Notes: generated by a model not told the origin, from the sequence alone. A DNA stretch of 64,000 nt from Microbulbifer sp. ALW1 (GCF_009903625.1 NZ_CP047569.1:268001-332000), one strand, 5' to 3'; shown: positions 27,086 through 36,540, numbered from the stretch's first letter. Numbers and translations: made by a program.

Positions 27086-27454
27086 GGAAACTTACCTCGC
27101 TCATTGAAATCTTTTATGTTGACGCCCCTTTAAACTTGGTCTACTTGCTGATAAATTGACCACGTAGAGCAGTAATCGTACAACCCACTTCGCCAATCAA
27201 GGCCGGGATTAGGATAATTGCCTAACAAGAGCCCCGGACTTGGTCTGGGGTGACAGTCTAGGACAGCGCTGTCATAACGCTATTGCGTCACCAAGTCGCA
27301 CCGCGCAACCACATTGCTTAGTCGAAAGCGGATTCAACCCCGCCACCACGCCAAGTCTCCCCGGGAACGCCAGGGATGTGGAAGTGCGAAAGTACGGAAG
27401 CTGATTTGCAGCCCCGGAATGACACCACAAATGCCATTACTACCGATGAGAGCC
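27086..27454. promoter_or_regulatory. Divergent intergenic region with a compound hairpin
   Basis: This 370-bp stretch lies between bioD (-) and the L,D-transpeptidase gene (+). No gene is convincing here. Bases 27237-27297 hold an imperfect long inverted repeat: GACTTGG plus GTGAC on the left pair with GTCACCAAGTC on the right. Inside it sits the perfect 12-bp palindrome GACAGCGCTGTC (27262-27273). It could be an operator or a repeat element. I saw no clear BirA-type site. Confidence 0.35.
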
Positions 27455-27946
27455 ATGCGATATTTAAAACTCAGTCTGATTGCCCTACTACTGGTGCCGA
27501 CCCTGGCACTGGCCAAGATCAAACCGGTTGACGAGGTTGTGGTCTACAAATCCAAGCACCTGATGCAGCTGAAACGCAACGGCAAGGTTGTGAAAAGCTA
27601 CAAGGTGGTCTTTGGCAAAAACCCGGTGGGACACAAACAGTACGCCGGCGACTCGCGCACCCCGGAAGGGCGCTATACCCTCAACTGGAAGAAGAAGAAC
27701 AGCACCTACTACCGCGCCATCCAGGTCTCCTACCCGAATGCCACGGACCGCAAGCGTGCCGCCAAACTGGGCAAAAACCCCGGCGGCGCCATCATGATCC
27801 ACGGCCAGAAGCCCCACTGGAAAGGTATCGAAGATTACCTGACCCGTATGAACTGGACCGATGGCTGTATTGCAGTGACCAACCCGCAGATGGATGAGAT
27901 CTGGGCGATGGTGGATACCGGTACGCCGATTGAGATTTTTCCGTAA
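27455..27946 (+). CDS. Periplasmic L,D-transpeptidase (YkuD family)
   Basis: The 163-residue protein has a signal peptide (MRYLKLSLIALLLVPTLALA|K) and a YkuD catalytic domain over the rest. The active site contains His116 in IMIHGQKP and Cys138 in NWTDGCIAVTN. The family's usual SxGCIR is changed to TDGCIAV, a variant seen in one YkuD subgroup. It should cross-link peptidoglycan stem peptides or attach proteins to them. The ATG at 27455 follows a GATGAGAG ribosome site; an in-frame upstream ATG at 27314 would hide the signal peptide. Confidence 0.85.
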   Translation: MRYLKLSLIALLLVPTLALAKIKPVDEVVVYKSKHLMQLKRNGKVVKSYKVVFGKNPVGHKQYAGDSRTPEGRYTLNWKKKNSTYYRAIQVSYPNATDRKRAAKLGKNPGGAIMIHGQKPHWKGIEDYLTRMNWTDGCIAVTNPQMDEIWAMVDTGTPIEIFP

Positions 27947-27989
27947 TCTCTGGCCAGCTTCCAGCTGGAGCACAGAAATTTGAATCGAA

Positions 27990-28115
27990 GGCCAAGTACC
28001 GGGTGCGGGTTTTCAGGAGCGTCGGCGACATTGACGTCGCCGACGCAACGTACAGGGATGTATTCACAGGGGGGCGCCTAGCTCGGTCCTGAAAACCCGC
28101 ACCCGGTGCTTGGCC
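27990..28115. repeat. Palindromic intergenic element with nested hairpin
   Basis: Outer arms of 29 bp (27990-28018 and 28087-28115) pair at 28 of 29 positions; the one mismatch would be a G-U pair in RNA. Nested just inside the left arm is a perfect 11-bp hairpin, GCGTCGGCGAC / GTCGCCGACGC (28019-28046). It fills most of the gap between the L,D-transpeptidase and the end of dnaB. The form suggests a dispersed palindromic repeat of the REP or MITE type. No second copy was seen in this window. Confidence 0.65.
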
Positions 28116-28156
28116 GCCACCGAGGTTCCGAGCCACGAATTGGCAACACAGCCAAA

Positions 28157-29599
28157 TTATTCGCCCTGATAATACTCCGGTGCCAGGTCATCAAACCGGG
28201 TGTACTTACCCACAAAGGCCGCGCGACAAGTACCAATCTCACCGTTCCGCTGCTTGCCGATAATCAACTCCGCCATGCCCTTGTCCGGGCTGTCCTCGTT
28301 GTAATACTCATCGCGGTAGATAAACAGAATCACATCCGCATCCTGCTCGATCGCACCGGATTCCCGCAGATCCGAGTTCATCGGCCGCTTGTTCGGGCGT
28401 TGCTCCACCCCCCGGTTCAACTGCGACAACGCAATCACCGGACACTCGTATTCTTTCGCCAACGCCTTCAACGAGCGGGAAATCTCCGAAATTTCCTGGG
28501 TTCGGCCCTCAGTGCTGCCCTTCACCTGCATCAACTGCAGGTAATCCACCATCACCATCGCCGGTAAAGCACGGCGCTCCGCATCCTCGCGCGACAGCTT
28601 CGGATCCTGCTGCATCAGCTTGTTGGTGTGGTCGCGCACCGTGCGCTTCACCCGCGCACGCACCTCAGAAGGCGACAGCCCCGGGGTGTCGTCGATATAC
28701 AGGCCCTTGCCCTTCATCTTCTGCACCGCACTGGACAGCTTCGGCCAGTCCTCCTCCTGCAACTTGCCGTTACGGATACGACCCTGGTCGATCTTGCCGA
28801 TGGACGACAGCATCCGCATTACCAGGCTGTCCGACGGCATCTCCATACTGAATACCAGAGTCGGCCTTTCCTGGCTGAGCATCGCCGCTTCAACGAAATT
28901 CAGTGCCAGCGCGGTTTTCCCCATGGAGGGACGGGCGGCAAGAATGATCATCTCCCCCGGCTGCCAACCAGAAGTACGCTGGTCCAGCTCGGTGAGACCG
29001 GTACTGAGACCAGTGAGGTCACCCTCGGATTTGAACAGCTCGTCGATACGCTCGACGGTTTTCTTCAGCAGCGAATCGACGCCGACAAAGCCGCCCTCTT
29101 TGGCGCGCCCCTCGGCAATCTCGGCTACCCGGCGTTCGGCCATCTGCAGCAGGTCCGCAGAACCCAGGCCACCGGGATTGAAACTGGTGCGGCTGATCTC
29201 ACCGGCGGCGGCAATCAGCTGGCGCAGCATGGAGCGCTCGCGCACGATCTTGGCGTAGGCGACGATGTTCGCGGCGGAGGGGGTGTTTTCTGCCAGCTCG
29301 GCCAGATACGCGGGGCCACCGATGTCCGCCAGCAAATCGCGGCTGGCGAGGCCCTCGGCGAGGGTGACGATATCCAACGGCTGCTCGCCGCTGGAGAGTT
29401 GCAGCATCACCCCAAAGATGGTGCGGTGACTGGCTACAAAGAAATCTTCTTCACTCAACTGCTCCGCCACCGCGTCCAGGCGCGAGGCATCCAGCATCAG
29501 ACCACCGAGGACCGACTGCTCCGCCTCAACCGAGTGCGGCAGCGGTGAGTTGGCTTGTGTCTCTTGGGTATCTTCTTCCGGGGGAGCGTATTCGTTCAT
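28157..29599 (-). CDS. dnaB: Replicative DNA helicase DnaB
   Basis: The 480-residue protein has the N-terminal DnaB domain (HSVEAEQSVLGGLMLD) and the RecA-like helicase domain with Walker A ARPSMGKTAL (Lys228), EMPSDSLVMRM, and the C-terminal QLNRGVEQRPNKRPMNSDLRESGAIEQDAD. It unwinds DNA at the replication fork as a hexamer. The N-terminus is slightly long, with an acidic EEDTQETQ tract. It is the last gene of the rpsF-rpsR-DUF2232-rplI-dnaB block, with 172 bp between rplI and dnaB. Confidence 0.97.
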   Translation of the reverse strand: MNEYAPPEEDTQETQANSPLPHSVEAEQSVLGGLMLDASRLDAVAEQLSEEDFFVASHRTIFGVMLQLSSGEQPLDIVTLAEGLASRDLLADIGGPAYLAELAENTPSAANIVAYAKIVRERSMLRQLIAAAGEISRTSFNPGGLGSADLLQMAERRVAEIAEGRAKEGGFVGVDSLLKKTVERIDELFKSEGDLTGLSTGLTELDQRTSGWQPGEMIILAARPSMGKTALALNFVEAAMLSQERPTLVFSMEMPSDSLVMRMLSSIGKIDQGRIRNGKLQEEDWPKLSSAVQKMKGKGLYIDDTPGLSPSEVRARVKRTVRDHTNKLMQQDPKLSREDAERRALPAMVMVDYLQLMQVKGSTEGRTQEISEISRSLKALAKEYECPVIALSQLNRGVEQRPNKRPMNSDLRESGAIEQDADVILFIYRDEYYNEDSPDKGMAELIIGKQRNGEIGTCRAAFVGKYTRFDDLAPEYYQGE

Positions 29600-29771
29600 T
29601 TTGGGGCGCTATTGCAGTTTTACCGGGCGCAGAGCCCATTTACAGGGCTCAGAAACAAGTCAGGCGCTGAACTCCCAAATCCACAACGGGGGAATCCAAC
29701 GCCTGATTGTGCGCGGCTCGACGGCAAAGAGGCAACCCCTTTACCGCCAATCGCAAAATTGATGCAAAAGC

Positions 29772-30218
29772 TTATTCGGCTTCTACAACAACCTTAACGG
29801 TGGTGATCACGTCGGAGTGCAGCTGCACGTCCACGTCGAACTCACCCACTTCACGCAGAGCGCCTTCCGGCAGCTTCACTTCTGCTTTGCTGACTGCTAC
29901 GCCAGCCGCAGTGATCGCTTCAGCGATGTCACGCGTGCCGATAGAGCCGAACAGCTTGCCTTCGTCACCAGCGTTGGCAGCGATGGTTACTACCACTTCC
30001 GCCAGCTTGGTTGCGCGGCTTTCAGCTTCGCTCAGCTTGGCTGCAGCAGCTGCTTCCAGCTCAGCGCGCTTGGCTTCGAACTCAGCAACGTTTGCTGCGT
30101 TGGCCAGTACGGCTTTACCGGTAGGCAGCAGGAAGTTGCGGCCGAAACCCGCTTTAACGTCAACGCGGTCGCCCACGTTGCCCAATTTACCTACTTTGTC
30201 GAGCAGAATAACTTCCAT
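29772..30218 (-). CDS. rplI: 50S ribosomal protein L9
   Basis: The 148-residue protein starts [17 protein letters not shown], the universal L9 N-terminus, with the middle helix rich in Ala and Glu and a C-terminal rRNA-binding domain ([15 protein letters not shown]). The ATG at 30218 has a GAGGGTTCCGAG ribosome region; a longer in-frame extension exists but is not L9-like. It lies directly after the DUF2232-like membrane protein gene. Confidence 0.97.
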   Translation of the reverse strand: MEVILLDKVGKLGNVGDRVDVKAGFGRNFLLPTGKAVLANAANVAEFEAKRAELEAAAAAKLSEAESRATKLAEVVVTIAANAGDEGKLFGSIGTRDIAEAITAAGVAVSKAEVKLPEGALREVGEFDVDVQLHSDVITTVKVVVEAE

Positions 30219-30252
30219 CTCGGAACCCTCAGTTTCAGTTCTTGTGCGCCGC

Positions 30253-31095
30253 TCAGCGGTTATCGCTCGAGCGCGCGCGAATATCAATCCAGCTATCGAT
30301 CAGTGCCAGTCCGCACAGGAATCCTGCCAACGGCAAGGCGGCGATCACCAGGGTTATATACATGGCAATCAGGGGTCCTCGACCCCAGCCCTTGCGGGCG
30401 ACCAACCAGTGCACCAGGCAGATACCGGCCACCATCATCGGGAAGGCCGCCACCGCGCCCCAGAACACAAAGTGCTCGTTGACGAGGCAGTATACCCACA
30501 ACAACATACCGGCAGCCGCAAGCGGCAACGGCATGCGCAGGGCGTGCATCTCCTGCTGCAGACCACCGGGGTTATACAGCAGAGACTGCCACCAGCGCCC
30601 CAGCAACAGTGCCAGAACCGCGCTGATTACAGACACCCAGGTCAGGTAACCCGTGGCCTGCACCTCGCTGGCAAATGCCTGGCTCAGCTGCTGCGCCTCG
30701 GGGGTATCCGCCCCACCGGCGGCCTCGTTGATCGCCTGTGTCAGGGTTTCAAGCACCCCGCCGGCGGCCTGTGAGGTCACCAGTATGCCCAGTGCCGATA
30801 CGATGGTCAGTGCGACCAAAGCCCAGCTCCAGGCCCGGGTGGCACGCAGTACCAGCGCTCCGGCCAGCACCCCCACAAAGTGGGTGATTGCCAGGCCCGC
30901 CATCAACGGCGACATATAGCCAGCGGCGGCAACCAGCGGCAGTATTGCCCAGGCCAGAACAAACAGGCCGTCACTACTGCCGCGGCGCAACCCCACCAGT
31001 GCAAGCACTGCGGGGCTGATCAGCGGGATTCCCACCAGGGTGAGGATCACCGCGCGCACGCGCGATCGCATGGCAAATTCAGCGATGGCGCGCAC
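30253..31095 (-). CDS. Polytopic membrane protein between rpsR and rplI (DUF2232-like)
   Basis: The 280-residue protein has about eight hydrophobic helices and little else. Its position between rpsR and rplI matches a DUF2232-type membrane protein found there in Pseudomonas; the assignment rests on synteny and topology. The function is unknown. A GTG start at 31095 has an AGAGAAG ribosome site; an internal ATG at 31071 has none. The gene is part of the ribosomal protein operon. Confidence 0.75.
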   Translation of the reverse strand: MRAIAEFAMRSRVRAVILTLVGIPLISPAVLALVGLRRGSSDGLFVLAWAILPLVAAAGYMSPLMAGLAITHFVGVLAGALVLRATRAWSWALVALTIVSALGILVTSQAAGGVLETLTQAINEAAGGADTPEAQQLSQAFASEVQATGYLTWVSVISAVLALLLGRWWQSLLYNPGGLQQEMHALRMPLPLAAAGMLLWVYCLVNEHFVFWGAVAAFPMMVAGICLVHWLVARKGWGRGPLIAMYITLVIAALPLAGFLCGLALIDSWIDIRARSSDNR

Positions 31096-31135
31096 TAGAT
31101 AGCTTCTCTATTTACAACAATGCTTACGAAGCTGA

Positions 31136-31366
31136 TTAAGCTTCGTGGCTGTCCGTGTACGGCAGCAGCGCAATGTAACGCGCGCGCTTGACCGCAGTGG
31201 CCAGCTGACGCTGATACTTGGCTTTGGTGCCAGTGATACGGCTCGGTACGATTTTGCCAGTTTCAGAAACGTAGGCTTTCAGGGTATCGAGATCTTTGTA
31301 GTCGATACGCTTGGTGCCTTCGGCAGTGAAACGGCAGAACTTACGACGACGGAAAAAACGTGCCAT
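31136..31366 (-). CDS. rpsR: 30S ribosomal protein S18
   Basis: The 76-residue protein reads [17 protein letters not shown] near the start and ends with [18 protein letters not shown], both diagnostic of S18. It binds S6 on the 30S platform. The ATG has an AAGGGG ribosome site and lies 12 bp after rpsF. Confidence 0.98.
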   Translation of the reverse strand: MARFFRRRKFCRFTAEGTKRIDYKDLDTLKAYVSETGKIVPSRITGTKAKYQRQLATAVKRARYIALLPYTDSHEA

Positions 31367-31378
31367 CAGATTATCCCC

Positions 31379-31828
31379 TTACTCTTCGTCTTCGTTGTTG
31401 TCGGAAGACGCGGCTTCTTCAGCGCCCTCGGAGGAATCGTCTTCCCTCTCGGCGCGCTCGCGACGCTCAGAGCGCTCTGCGCGCGCTGCTTTGCGCTCGC
31501 GGGACTCTTTCTCAGCCTTCATGATCGGGCTTTCTTCGGTGATGGCTTCGTCTTCACGAATCACCAGGTTACGCAGCACCGCATCGTTGTACTTGAAGTT
31601 GGTGGTCAGTTCCGCCAGCGCTTCTTCGGTACACTCAACATTCATCAGAATGTAGTGGGCTTTGTGGATTTTGTTGATCGGGTAAGCCAGACGGCGGCGG
31701 CCCCAGTCTTCCAGACGGTGAACGTCGCCACCGCTTTCTTTGATGGTCGCAGTGTAGCGCTCGACCATGCCGGGCACCTGCTCGCTCTGGTCCGGGTGAA
31801 CCAGGAATACAATTTCGTAATGACGCAT
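31379..31828 (-). CDS. rpsF: 30S ribosomal protein S6
   Basis: The 149-residue protein begins [20 protein letters not shown] and contains [15 protein letters not shown], diagnostic of S6. Beyond the usual 95-residue core it has a charged tail of Arg/Glu repeats and then a Ser/Asp/Glu run ([14 protein letters not shown]), the region modified by RimK in E. coli, where glutamates are added. The TAAGGAG ribosome site is strong. A structured leader at 31853-31899 may let S6:S18 control the operon. Confidence 0.98.
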   Translation of the reverse strand: MRHYEIVFLVHPDQSEQVPGMVERYTATIKESGGDVHRLEDWGRRRLAYPINKIHKAHYILMNVECTEEALAELTTNFKYNDAVLRNLVIREDEAITEESPIMKAEKESRERKAARAERSERRERAEREDDSSEGAEEAASSDNNEDEE

Positions 31829-31852
31829 TTTAGCTCCTTACGGGTTAAAACA

Positions 31853-31899
31853 GCCTCCCGGTAAGTAACTGCCAATTAGCAGTGCCAACCCGGTGAGGC
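31853..31899 (-). ncRNA. Candidate S6:S18 autoregulatory leader in the rpsF 5' UTR
   Basis: In the transcript, GCCTC and GAGGC form an outer stem, with ACCGG sequences just inside on both sides, then an inner hairpin ACTGC-TAATTG-GCAGT. A stem with an exposed CCG is the known form of the bacterial rpsF leader bound by S6:S18. The match was made by eye only; the remainder of the 340-bp region up to 32169 shows no gene. Confidence 0.5.
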
Positions 31900-32169
31900 A
31901 AGGAGTTCGCAACGAGGCACCAAGGGCCTATTGCGGGCGGCGTATTCTATGCGTGCTGACAACTGGTTGCAAGTTGATCAGCTGACAATCCGGGGCCGTG
32001 GCCGGCGCAGCCCCGGAACAAGCCGAAAGAACCAGTATTTGGAGCGAATCGGTCATTGGGCGCAGTCTGCGCCGCTGCCTATATTGCACAGGCGCTCATG
32101 CAAAGGCGCGCCCCGCCTGCTCTGCGCCCCGGAACACCTGAAACAACCCTCTAAGCAGTCCCACCGCAC

Positions 32170-33066
32170 ATGAAACCAGACAGTCACTCCCAGCATTACT
32201 CACCGGCCGTTGACCACCTCCAGTTCGGTGTCTTTTCGGTACCGGTCACACGCTACCAGGCCATCACCAGCAGCACCGATAGCTGGCCTGAGACCGAATC
32301 AACGACCGCACCGCTCATTCTGGTTCTGCCTGCCCTCGGGGTGCCCGCCGGTAAATACGGCACCCTGCTGGAAACCCTGGCCCAGCGCGGATGCGACTGC
32401 GCCACCTGCGAAATGCCCGGCACCGGCGACAGCTACCCGCAACCCGGCCGCGGCGCCAACTACGGCTACAGCGACCTGGTGTTCCAGTGGATTCCGCAGC
32501 TGCTGGCACACCTGAAACAGCACTACGGCCGCGAGCCAACCCTCATTCTCGGCCACAGCATCGGCGGCCAGATCGCGACGCTCGCGGCGCGCGCTGATCT
32601 GCTCGGCACCACCCGGGTGGTCAGCGTGGCCTCCGGCCACCTGGATCACCGCAGCTGGCGCGGACTCAAACGCGTGGGGGTATTGATTGCCGCGCTGGCG
32701 GCCCTCGGCAGCACCCGCCTTCTGGGTTATTTCCCCGGCCAGACATTGCAGTTCGGCGGCCGTGAGGCCTCACGACTGATGCGGGGCTGGGGGCGCGGCA
32801 TCATCAGCGGTCGCTTTGCGCCCGAGTATCGACTGGAAAACGCCACCCCGGAATCCGGGCGCTCCCTGCACATCACTGTACAGGGCGACCCCTTCGCGCC
32901 ACCGGCGGCAACCGCCAAACTGGCGGCCCTGGTTGGCGGCGAGACCCGGGAAATCGCCGCCACTCACCCAAAGGGCAATCCGCACCTGAGCTGGATCAAA
33001 AACCCTGCGCCGGTACTGGATATGATCCAACCCTGGCTGGCCACAGCGACGGCCCCGCTGAAATAG
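32170..33066 (+). CDS. Cytoplasmic alpha/beta hydrolase (serine aminopeptidase-like)
   Basis: The 298-residue protein has an alpha/beta-hydrolase fold with the nucleophile elbow GHSIGGQIATLAAR, preceded by LPALGVPAGKYGTLLETLAQRG and the GTGDS motif. A late His in HPKGNPHLSW is the likely catalytic base. It resembles the predicted hydrolases of the COG4757 type; the substrate is unknown. There is no signal peptide. It stands alone on the plus strand between two minus-strand clusters. Confidence 0.8.
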   Translation: MKPDSHSQHYSPAVDHLQFGVFSVPVTRYQAITSSTDSWPETESTTAPLILVLPALGVPAGKYGTLLETLAQRGCDCATCEMPGTGDSYPQPGRGANYGYSDLVFQWIPQLLAHLKQHYGREPTLILGHSIGGQIATLAARADLLGTTRVVSVASGHLDHRSWRGLKRVGVLIAALAALGSTRLLGYFPGQTLQFGGREASRLMRGWGRGIISGRFAPEYRLENATPESGRSLHITVQGDPFAPPAATAKLAALVGGETREIAATHPKGNPHLSWIKNPAPVLDMIQPWLATATAPLK

Positions 33067-33256
33067 GAAGCAAGACGGGCAGGAAGAAATGCGGGCAGGA
33101 ATAAGAGTAGGAAGCGAGGCTGACATGCCCTTCGCAAAAAAATTATGAGGGGTTCAGGCGCCCAGCCGTCATAGGTGTATTGGTCGCAACAATAACGAAC
33201 AACCAATAACAATAAACCCCAGGGACCCAAGAACAACAAACGGGATCACCTACGCC

Positions 33257-33284
33257 GAGGGGCTTTCGCCCCTTCGCTTTTTCT
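33257..33284 (+). terminator. Possible terminator downstream of the alpha/beta hydrolase
   Basis: AGGGGC-TTTC-GCCCCT is a 6-bp stem with a tetraloop, followed after TCGC by TTTTTC. It is about 190 bp past the stop at 33066 and oriented for the plus strand. The rest of 33067-33326 holds no visible gene. Confidence 0.4.
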
Positions 33285-33326
33285 TCCTCCAGCAACATCA
33301 CTGCCGCCCCCAGAATGCCAATCAGC

Positions 33327-34835
33327 TCAGCCCTTCGCAGCTGTGACTTCAGCACTGCCTGACGTGCGATCCAGCTTGTTGGCCAGTTTCGCCTGATTCG
33401 CCAGTTTCCCTGAAAGATACCCCAGCATTTCGTGGGTAACCGGCAGGAACACCCGCGCGTAGATGTCCTCCAGGTCCAGCGGGTAAAAATGCTGATTGAC
33501 CTGGTAGCGTGCGCGCCCACGCAACCTGAACAGGTGTAACATTTTGAAAGCGACCACATCGGCGACCGTGTTTGCCGTTTGCGGACAGTCCAGCACACCT
33601 TCGGCCAGCGTGCGTCCGGATAAAATTGCCGCAACCCCCGCGTCCTCTCGCAGCAGTTCGTCCAGCACCTGTAGCGCCAACATATCGTAGAGGTCGCCCC
33701 GGCCCATGCTCCAGGAAGTATCCGGCGGCTCTCGGGAAGCAAGTGTGGCCAGTGAAAAGGCCTCCGCGGTATCCAGCCCCAGCTGCTGCAGCAGAGAATC
33801 CAGCGCAGCGTCAGCAGAGATCGTCGAAGCCAACCCCAGCGACTGCGCCACCTGCGCCTGCCACGCCACATGACCTTTGCGCGCGTAGTAGGCGTAGAGG
33901 ATGGCATAGCGCTGACGCCGGTATTCCTGCGGGCGCGCCTGCCGCAGGCGCAGGTAGGCGCCGCGCGCGCTGGCACTGCCCATGGCGATATTCGACAGGA
34001 TCAGCTCAACACCAAACGCGTGGTGGGCAATGCGCCGCTTGCCGCCGCGGCGCAAGGGCTCTTTGCGCCACTGCAGAAAATCAAAGCGCGGTAAACCGGC
34101 ATTGCCAGCAATCAACTCTCGCATTCTTTCCAGGTGGCGACTGTCCAGCGCCTCGCCCTGAGGTCCCGGCGCTACATTGTCCCCAAACACCCCCGGCCAA
34201 TCCAGATTGGTTCCCCAGACCGGGCGGCTATCTGCATCCCCGTGACATTCCACACAAGTGGGGTCATTGCGCACCAGGCGCGGCGCCTCGCCGGAAAAAT
34301 CGAACACGGAGAATTCCCAGCGCCCGCTATCACTGTGCAATTGCGCCACATCCAGCAGGTCGTATTTGGGGTCATCCGCTTTGGTACCCAGATTCAGCAG
34401 AAAGCGGCCATCCGGGCCGAAGAGCACAACCCGCGGATATGTGAGATTGGATTGCCCGGTTGCACGCGTGTGCTCCACCAGGGAAAACCCGTGACGGTAT
34501 TCATCCGGAAAAAATCCGACCAGCTCATCAATGCTGTCAATTTCGCGGGAACGGATGAAGTCCCAAAGCCCCGACACCGTCATTTCCGGCTCGCCCGCCC
34601 GCGGTGGGAGGTCGAAACTTTCGATAGCGACCGGCAACGCGAGGGGACTCGCCGGGCAATAAGGCTCCGTGTCTGCAGCATGACTGGCGGCCGCAACCAG
34701 CGTACAGGCGACTGTTAGCAGCCGCACACACCAGGGAACAAGCGGCTTATAGCCGAGCCGATGATGCACCCTGCCAGCAATCCTGTTTTTGGCCGCCGTC
34801 ATACAGCGTTGGAACAAACGACCCACGTTCAACAT
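33327..34835 (-). CDS. Exported protein with a c-type heme motif, function unknown
   Basis: The 502-residue protein has a long basic N-terminus with a hydrophobic segment ending near AAASHAAD, so it is probably exported. In the middle lies CVECH (residues 194-198), a CxxCH covalent-heme motif in the context DPTCVECHGDADSRPVWG, as in multidomain cytochrome-like proteins. The rest is not recognised. It may be a monoheme oxidoreductase subunit. The ATG at 34835 has a GGGGGT ribosome site; the longer TTG start at 34880 would overlap the upstream gene. It is the last gene of the minus-strand ECF-linked cluster. Confidence 0.65.
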   Translation of the reverse strand: MLNVGRLFQRCMTAAKNRIAGRVHHRLGYKPLVPWCVRLLTVACTLVAAASHAADTEPYCPASPLALPVAIESFDLPPRAGEPEMTVSGLWDFIRSREIDSIDELVGFFPDEYRHGFSLVEHTRATGQSNLTYPRVVLFGPDGRFLLNLGTKADDPKYDLLDVAQLHSDSGRWEFSVFDFSGEAPRLVRNDPTCVECHGDADSRPVWGTNLDWPGVFGDNVAPGPQGEALDSRHLERMRELIAGNAGLPRFDFLQWRKEPLRRGGKRRIAHHAFGVELILSNIAMGSASARGAYLRLRQARPQEYRRQRYAILYAYYARKGHVAWQAQVAQSLGLASTISADAALDSLLQQLGLDTAEAFSLATLASREPPDTSWSMGRGDLYDMLALQVLDELLREDAGVAAILSGRTLAEGVLDCPQTANTVADVVAFKMLHLFRLRGRARYQVNQHFYPLDLEDIYARVFLPVTHEMLGYLSGKLANQAKLANKLDRTSGSAEVTAAKG

Positions 34836-34876
34836 GTCACCCCCAAGACATCGCACCCTAGTTCGCCAGCCCACCA

Positions 34877-35473
34877 TCAACCACGCTCCTCAAGAACATC
34901 GCGCGCAAGCTGCCGCACACTGACGGCCAAAACTTCGGTAGCGGCAGTCTCCTGCAACAGATATTGATTAGTCGCGCCGTCGAATACACAGCGGTAGTGA
35001 AATTCCCGGGCGCCGCCCGCCCCCACCACCAGCAGGCTCGCCTGCGCCTGTAGCTCGATGTAATAGCCACTGAGCGGGCAACCTTCGACCCCGCGTGCAA
35101 GCATGGTTTCGTCGGGATAGAAAATCGGCCAGGTTGAGACCAGAAACTCTCGGGAAGGAAAACCCACCGTCGACAGTTCGACCCAGTAGTTGCCGTTGCG
35201 GTCCTGGGCGACGGCACGCTGCATAAGCGCCACGAAGTCGCTGCCGCCCATAGGCACAGACACCAAATCGACTTGAGGGGCACTTTGCTGCACGACATTA
35301 CCCGACACAGGTTCCAGCACAGCCCCCTCCGACATGTGAACGGGCAAACGCTCCGGCGAGGTAATCACCGCAACCGGCGACGCAAGGGGATCCAGCACAG
35401 CACGCTGCGCAACCCAAAGCGCCGCCGCGGCACTGAGGCCCACTGCGGCAACTATTATCGACAGGCGGCTCAT
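34877..35473 (-). CDS. Membrane-anchored hypothetical protein
   Basis: The 198-residue protein has an N-terminal hydrophobic helix (MSRLSIIVAAVGLSAAAALWV) with no lipobox, so it is either anchored or secreted. The remainder is a mixed beta domain with one Cys pair (GCPLS and YRCVFD). No family was recognised. It lies 20 bp after the Cys-rich EF-hand protein gene and 41 bp before the CxxCH protein gene, all on one strand. Confidence 0.55.
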   Translation of the reverse strand: MSRLSIIVAAVGLSAAAALWVAQRAVLDPLASPVAVITSPERLPVHMSEGAVLEPVSGNVVQQSAPQVDLVSVPMGGSDFVALMQRAVAQDRNGNYWVELSTVGFPSREFLVSTWPIFYPDETMLARGVEGCPLSGYYIELQAQASLLVVGAGGAREFHYRCVFDGATNQYLLQETAATEVLAVSVRQLARDVLEERG

Positions 35474-35493
35474 AACACTAGGCAGCGATCATT

Positions 35494-36540
35494 TCAGATC
35501 GCACACTGGGCCGACGCTGCCTGGGATTCATCCGCGAAACACTGATTGCACTGCTGGGAAAACAGCGGGTGGGACGCCGGGCAGTTGTTCGCCGGCTGAG
35601 GCTCAGGTTCGGGTTCTGGTTCTGGCTGGGGTTCCGGCTGCGGTGCCGGAGCGCTCTGACCATCGCAACCACCGCGATATTCACAATCCTGGGCAGAAAC
35701 TCCGGGCTGCCAGCTGCGGGTAAATTCCAGCATTGCCGCTTTCACGGACTCATCCAAGTCGCCGGCATATTTATCGATGGCACCGTCTCCCATATACAGA
35801 CCCACATAGGCCATGATGTCATCGGTGGACAGGCCGCAACCGAAATCGGTATTCAACAGCTGCAGTGGGTCTGAACCCTTGGCCTGGCTCGCTTCGTTGC
35901 GCGTCACAATCCCATCGCCATTGGTGTTCAGCAAGCGCACCAACTCCTCACCTTTTTCCGCACCGATCAGCGCACTGAAATAGGTCTCCGCATCGGCCAC
36001 CGACATACTCGGGTTGATCGACGGAACCGCGCCCTGATATCCGGCCAACGCCTGGAAACCATCGTCAATTTCGATGCCCAGGTTGTACTCGATATCAATC
36101 ATCGCCTCGCGGGCGTTGGCCGGGTCACTGCAGATACTCGCGTTGCTGACAAAAGTACCCGCGGCATTCAGGCAACCGGTGCCATTACCCACGTAGGTGA
36201 CACAGACGGTATCGCACCAGGACTGGGTGAACTCCGCACGGCGGCCGGAGATGACATGGGAGGGATTGGTATCACTGTGGCAGGTCTGCGCGCCGCCGCT
36301 ACTGCTGCCACCTGAACTGCTGGAGCTGGAGCTGGAACTCGAGCTGCTGGAACCGCCGGAGCCACTGCCGGAATCTACCGTACAGCCGGCGGAAGCCGCC
36401 TGCGCCTCATCGGCGTAACAGGCACCGCCGCAGGCCAGCGGGTGGCTGGCAGGGCAGGACTGGGCCTGCGCCTTCAACCCGAATGAAAATAACACTGCTG
36501 CGGCCAGCAACAAGCCGCCGCGCCATGGGTTCAAATTCAT
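35494..36540 (-). CDS. Secreted Cys-rich protein with polySer and Pro-Glu linkers and an EF-hand
   Basis: The 348-residue protein has a signal peptide ending near AQAQ. A Cys-rich module comes first (SCPASHPLACGGACYADEA, roughly 28-53). Next is a Ser/Gly-rich linker with 13 serines in a row, then a helical domain of about 190 residues with a calcium-type EF-hand loop (NTNGDGIVTRNE). A Pro-Glu repeat linker precedes a second copy of the Cys-rich module (NCPASHPLFSQQCNQCFADES) at the C terminus. Such linkers are common in secreted proteins of Cellvibrionales. The ATG at 36540 follows a GAGGA ribosome site. It may bind a surface, polymer or metal. Confidence 0.65.
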   Translation of the reverse strand: MNLNPWRGGLLLAAAVLFSFGLKAQAQSCPASHPLACGGACYADEAQAASAGCTVDSGSGSGGSSSSSSSSSSSSSGGSSSGGAQTCHSDTNPSHVISGRRAEFTQSWCDTVCVTYVGNGTGCLNAAGTFVSNASICSDPANAREAMIDIEYNLGIEIDDGFQALAGYQGAVPSINPSMSVADAETYFSALIGAEKGEELVRLLNTNGDGIVTRNEASQAKGSDPLQLLNTDFGCGLSTDDIMAYVGLYMGDGAIDKYAGDLDESVKAAMLEFTRSWQPGVSAQDCEYRGGCDGQSAPAPQPEPQPEPEPEPEPQPANNCPASHPLFSQQCNQCFADESQAASAQCAI

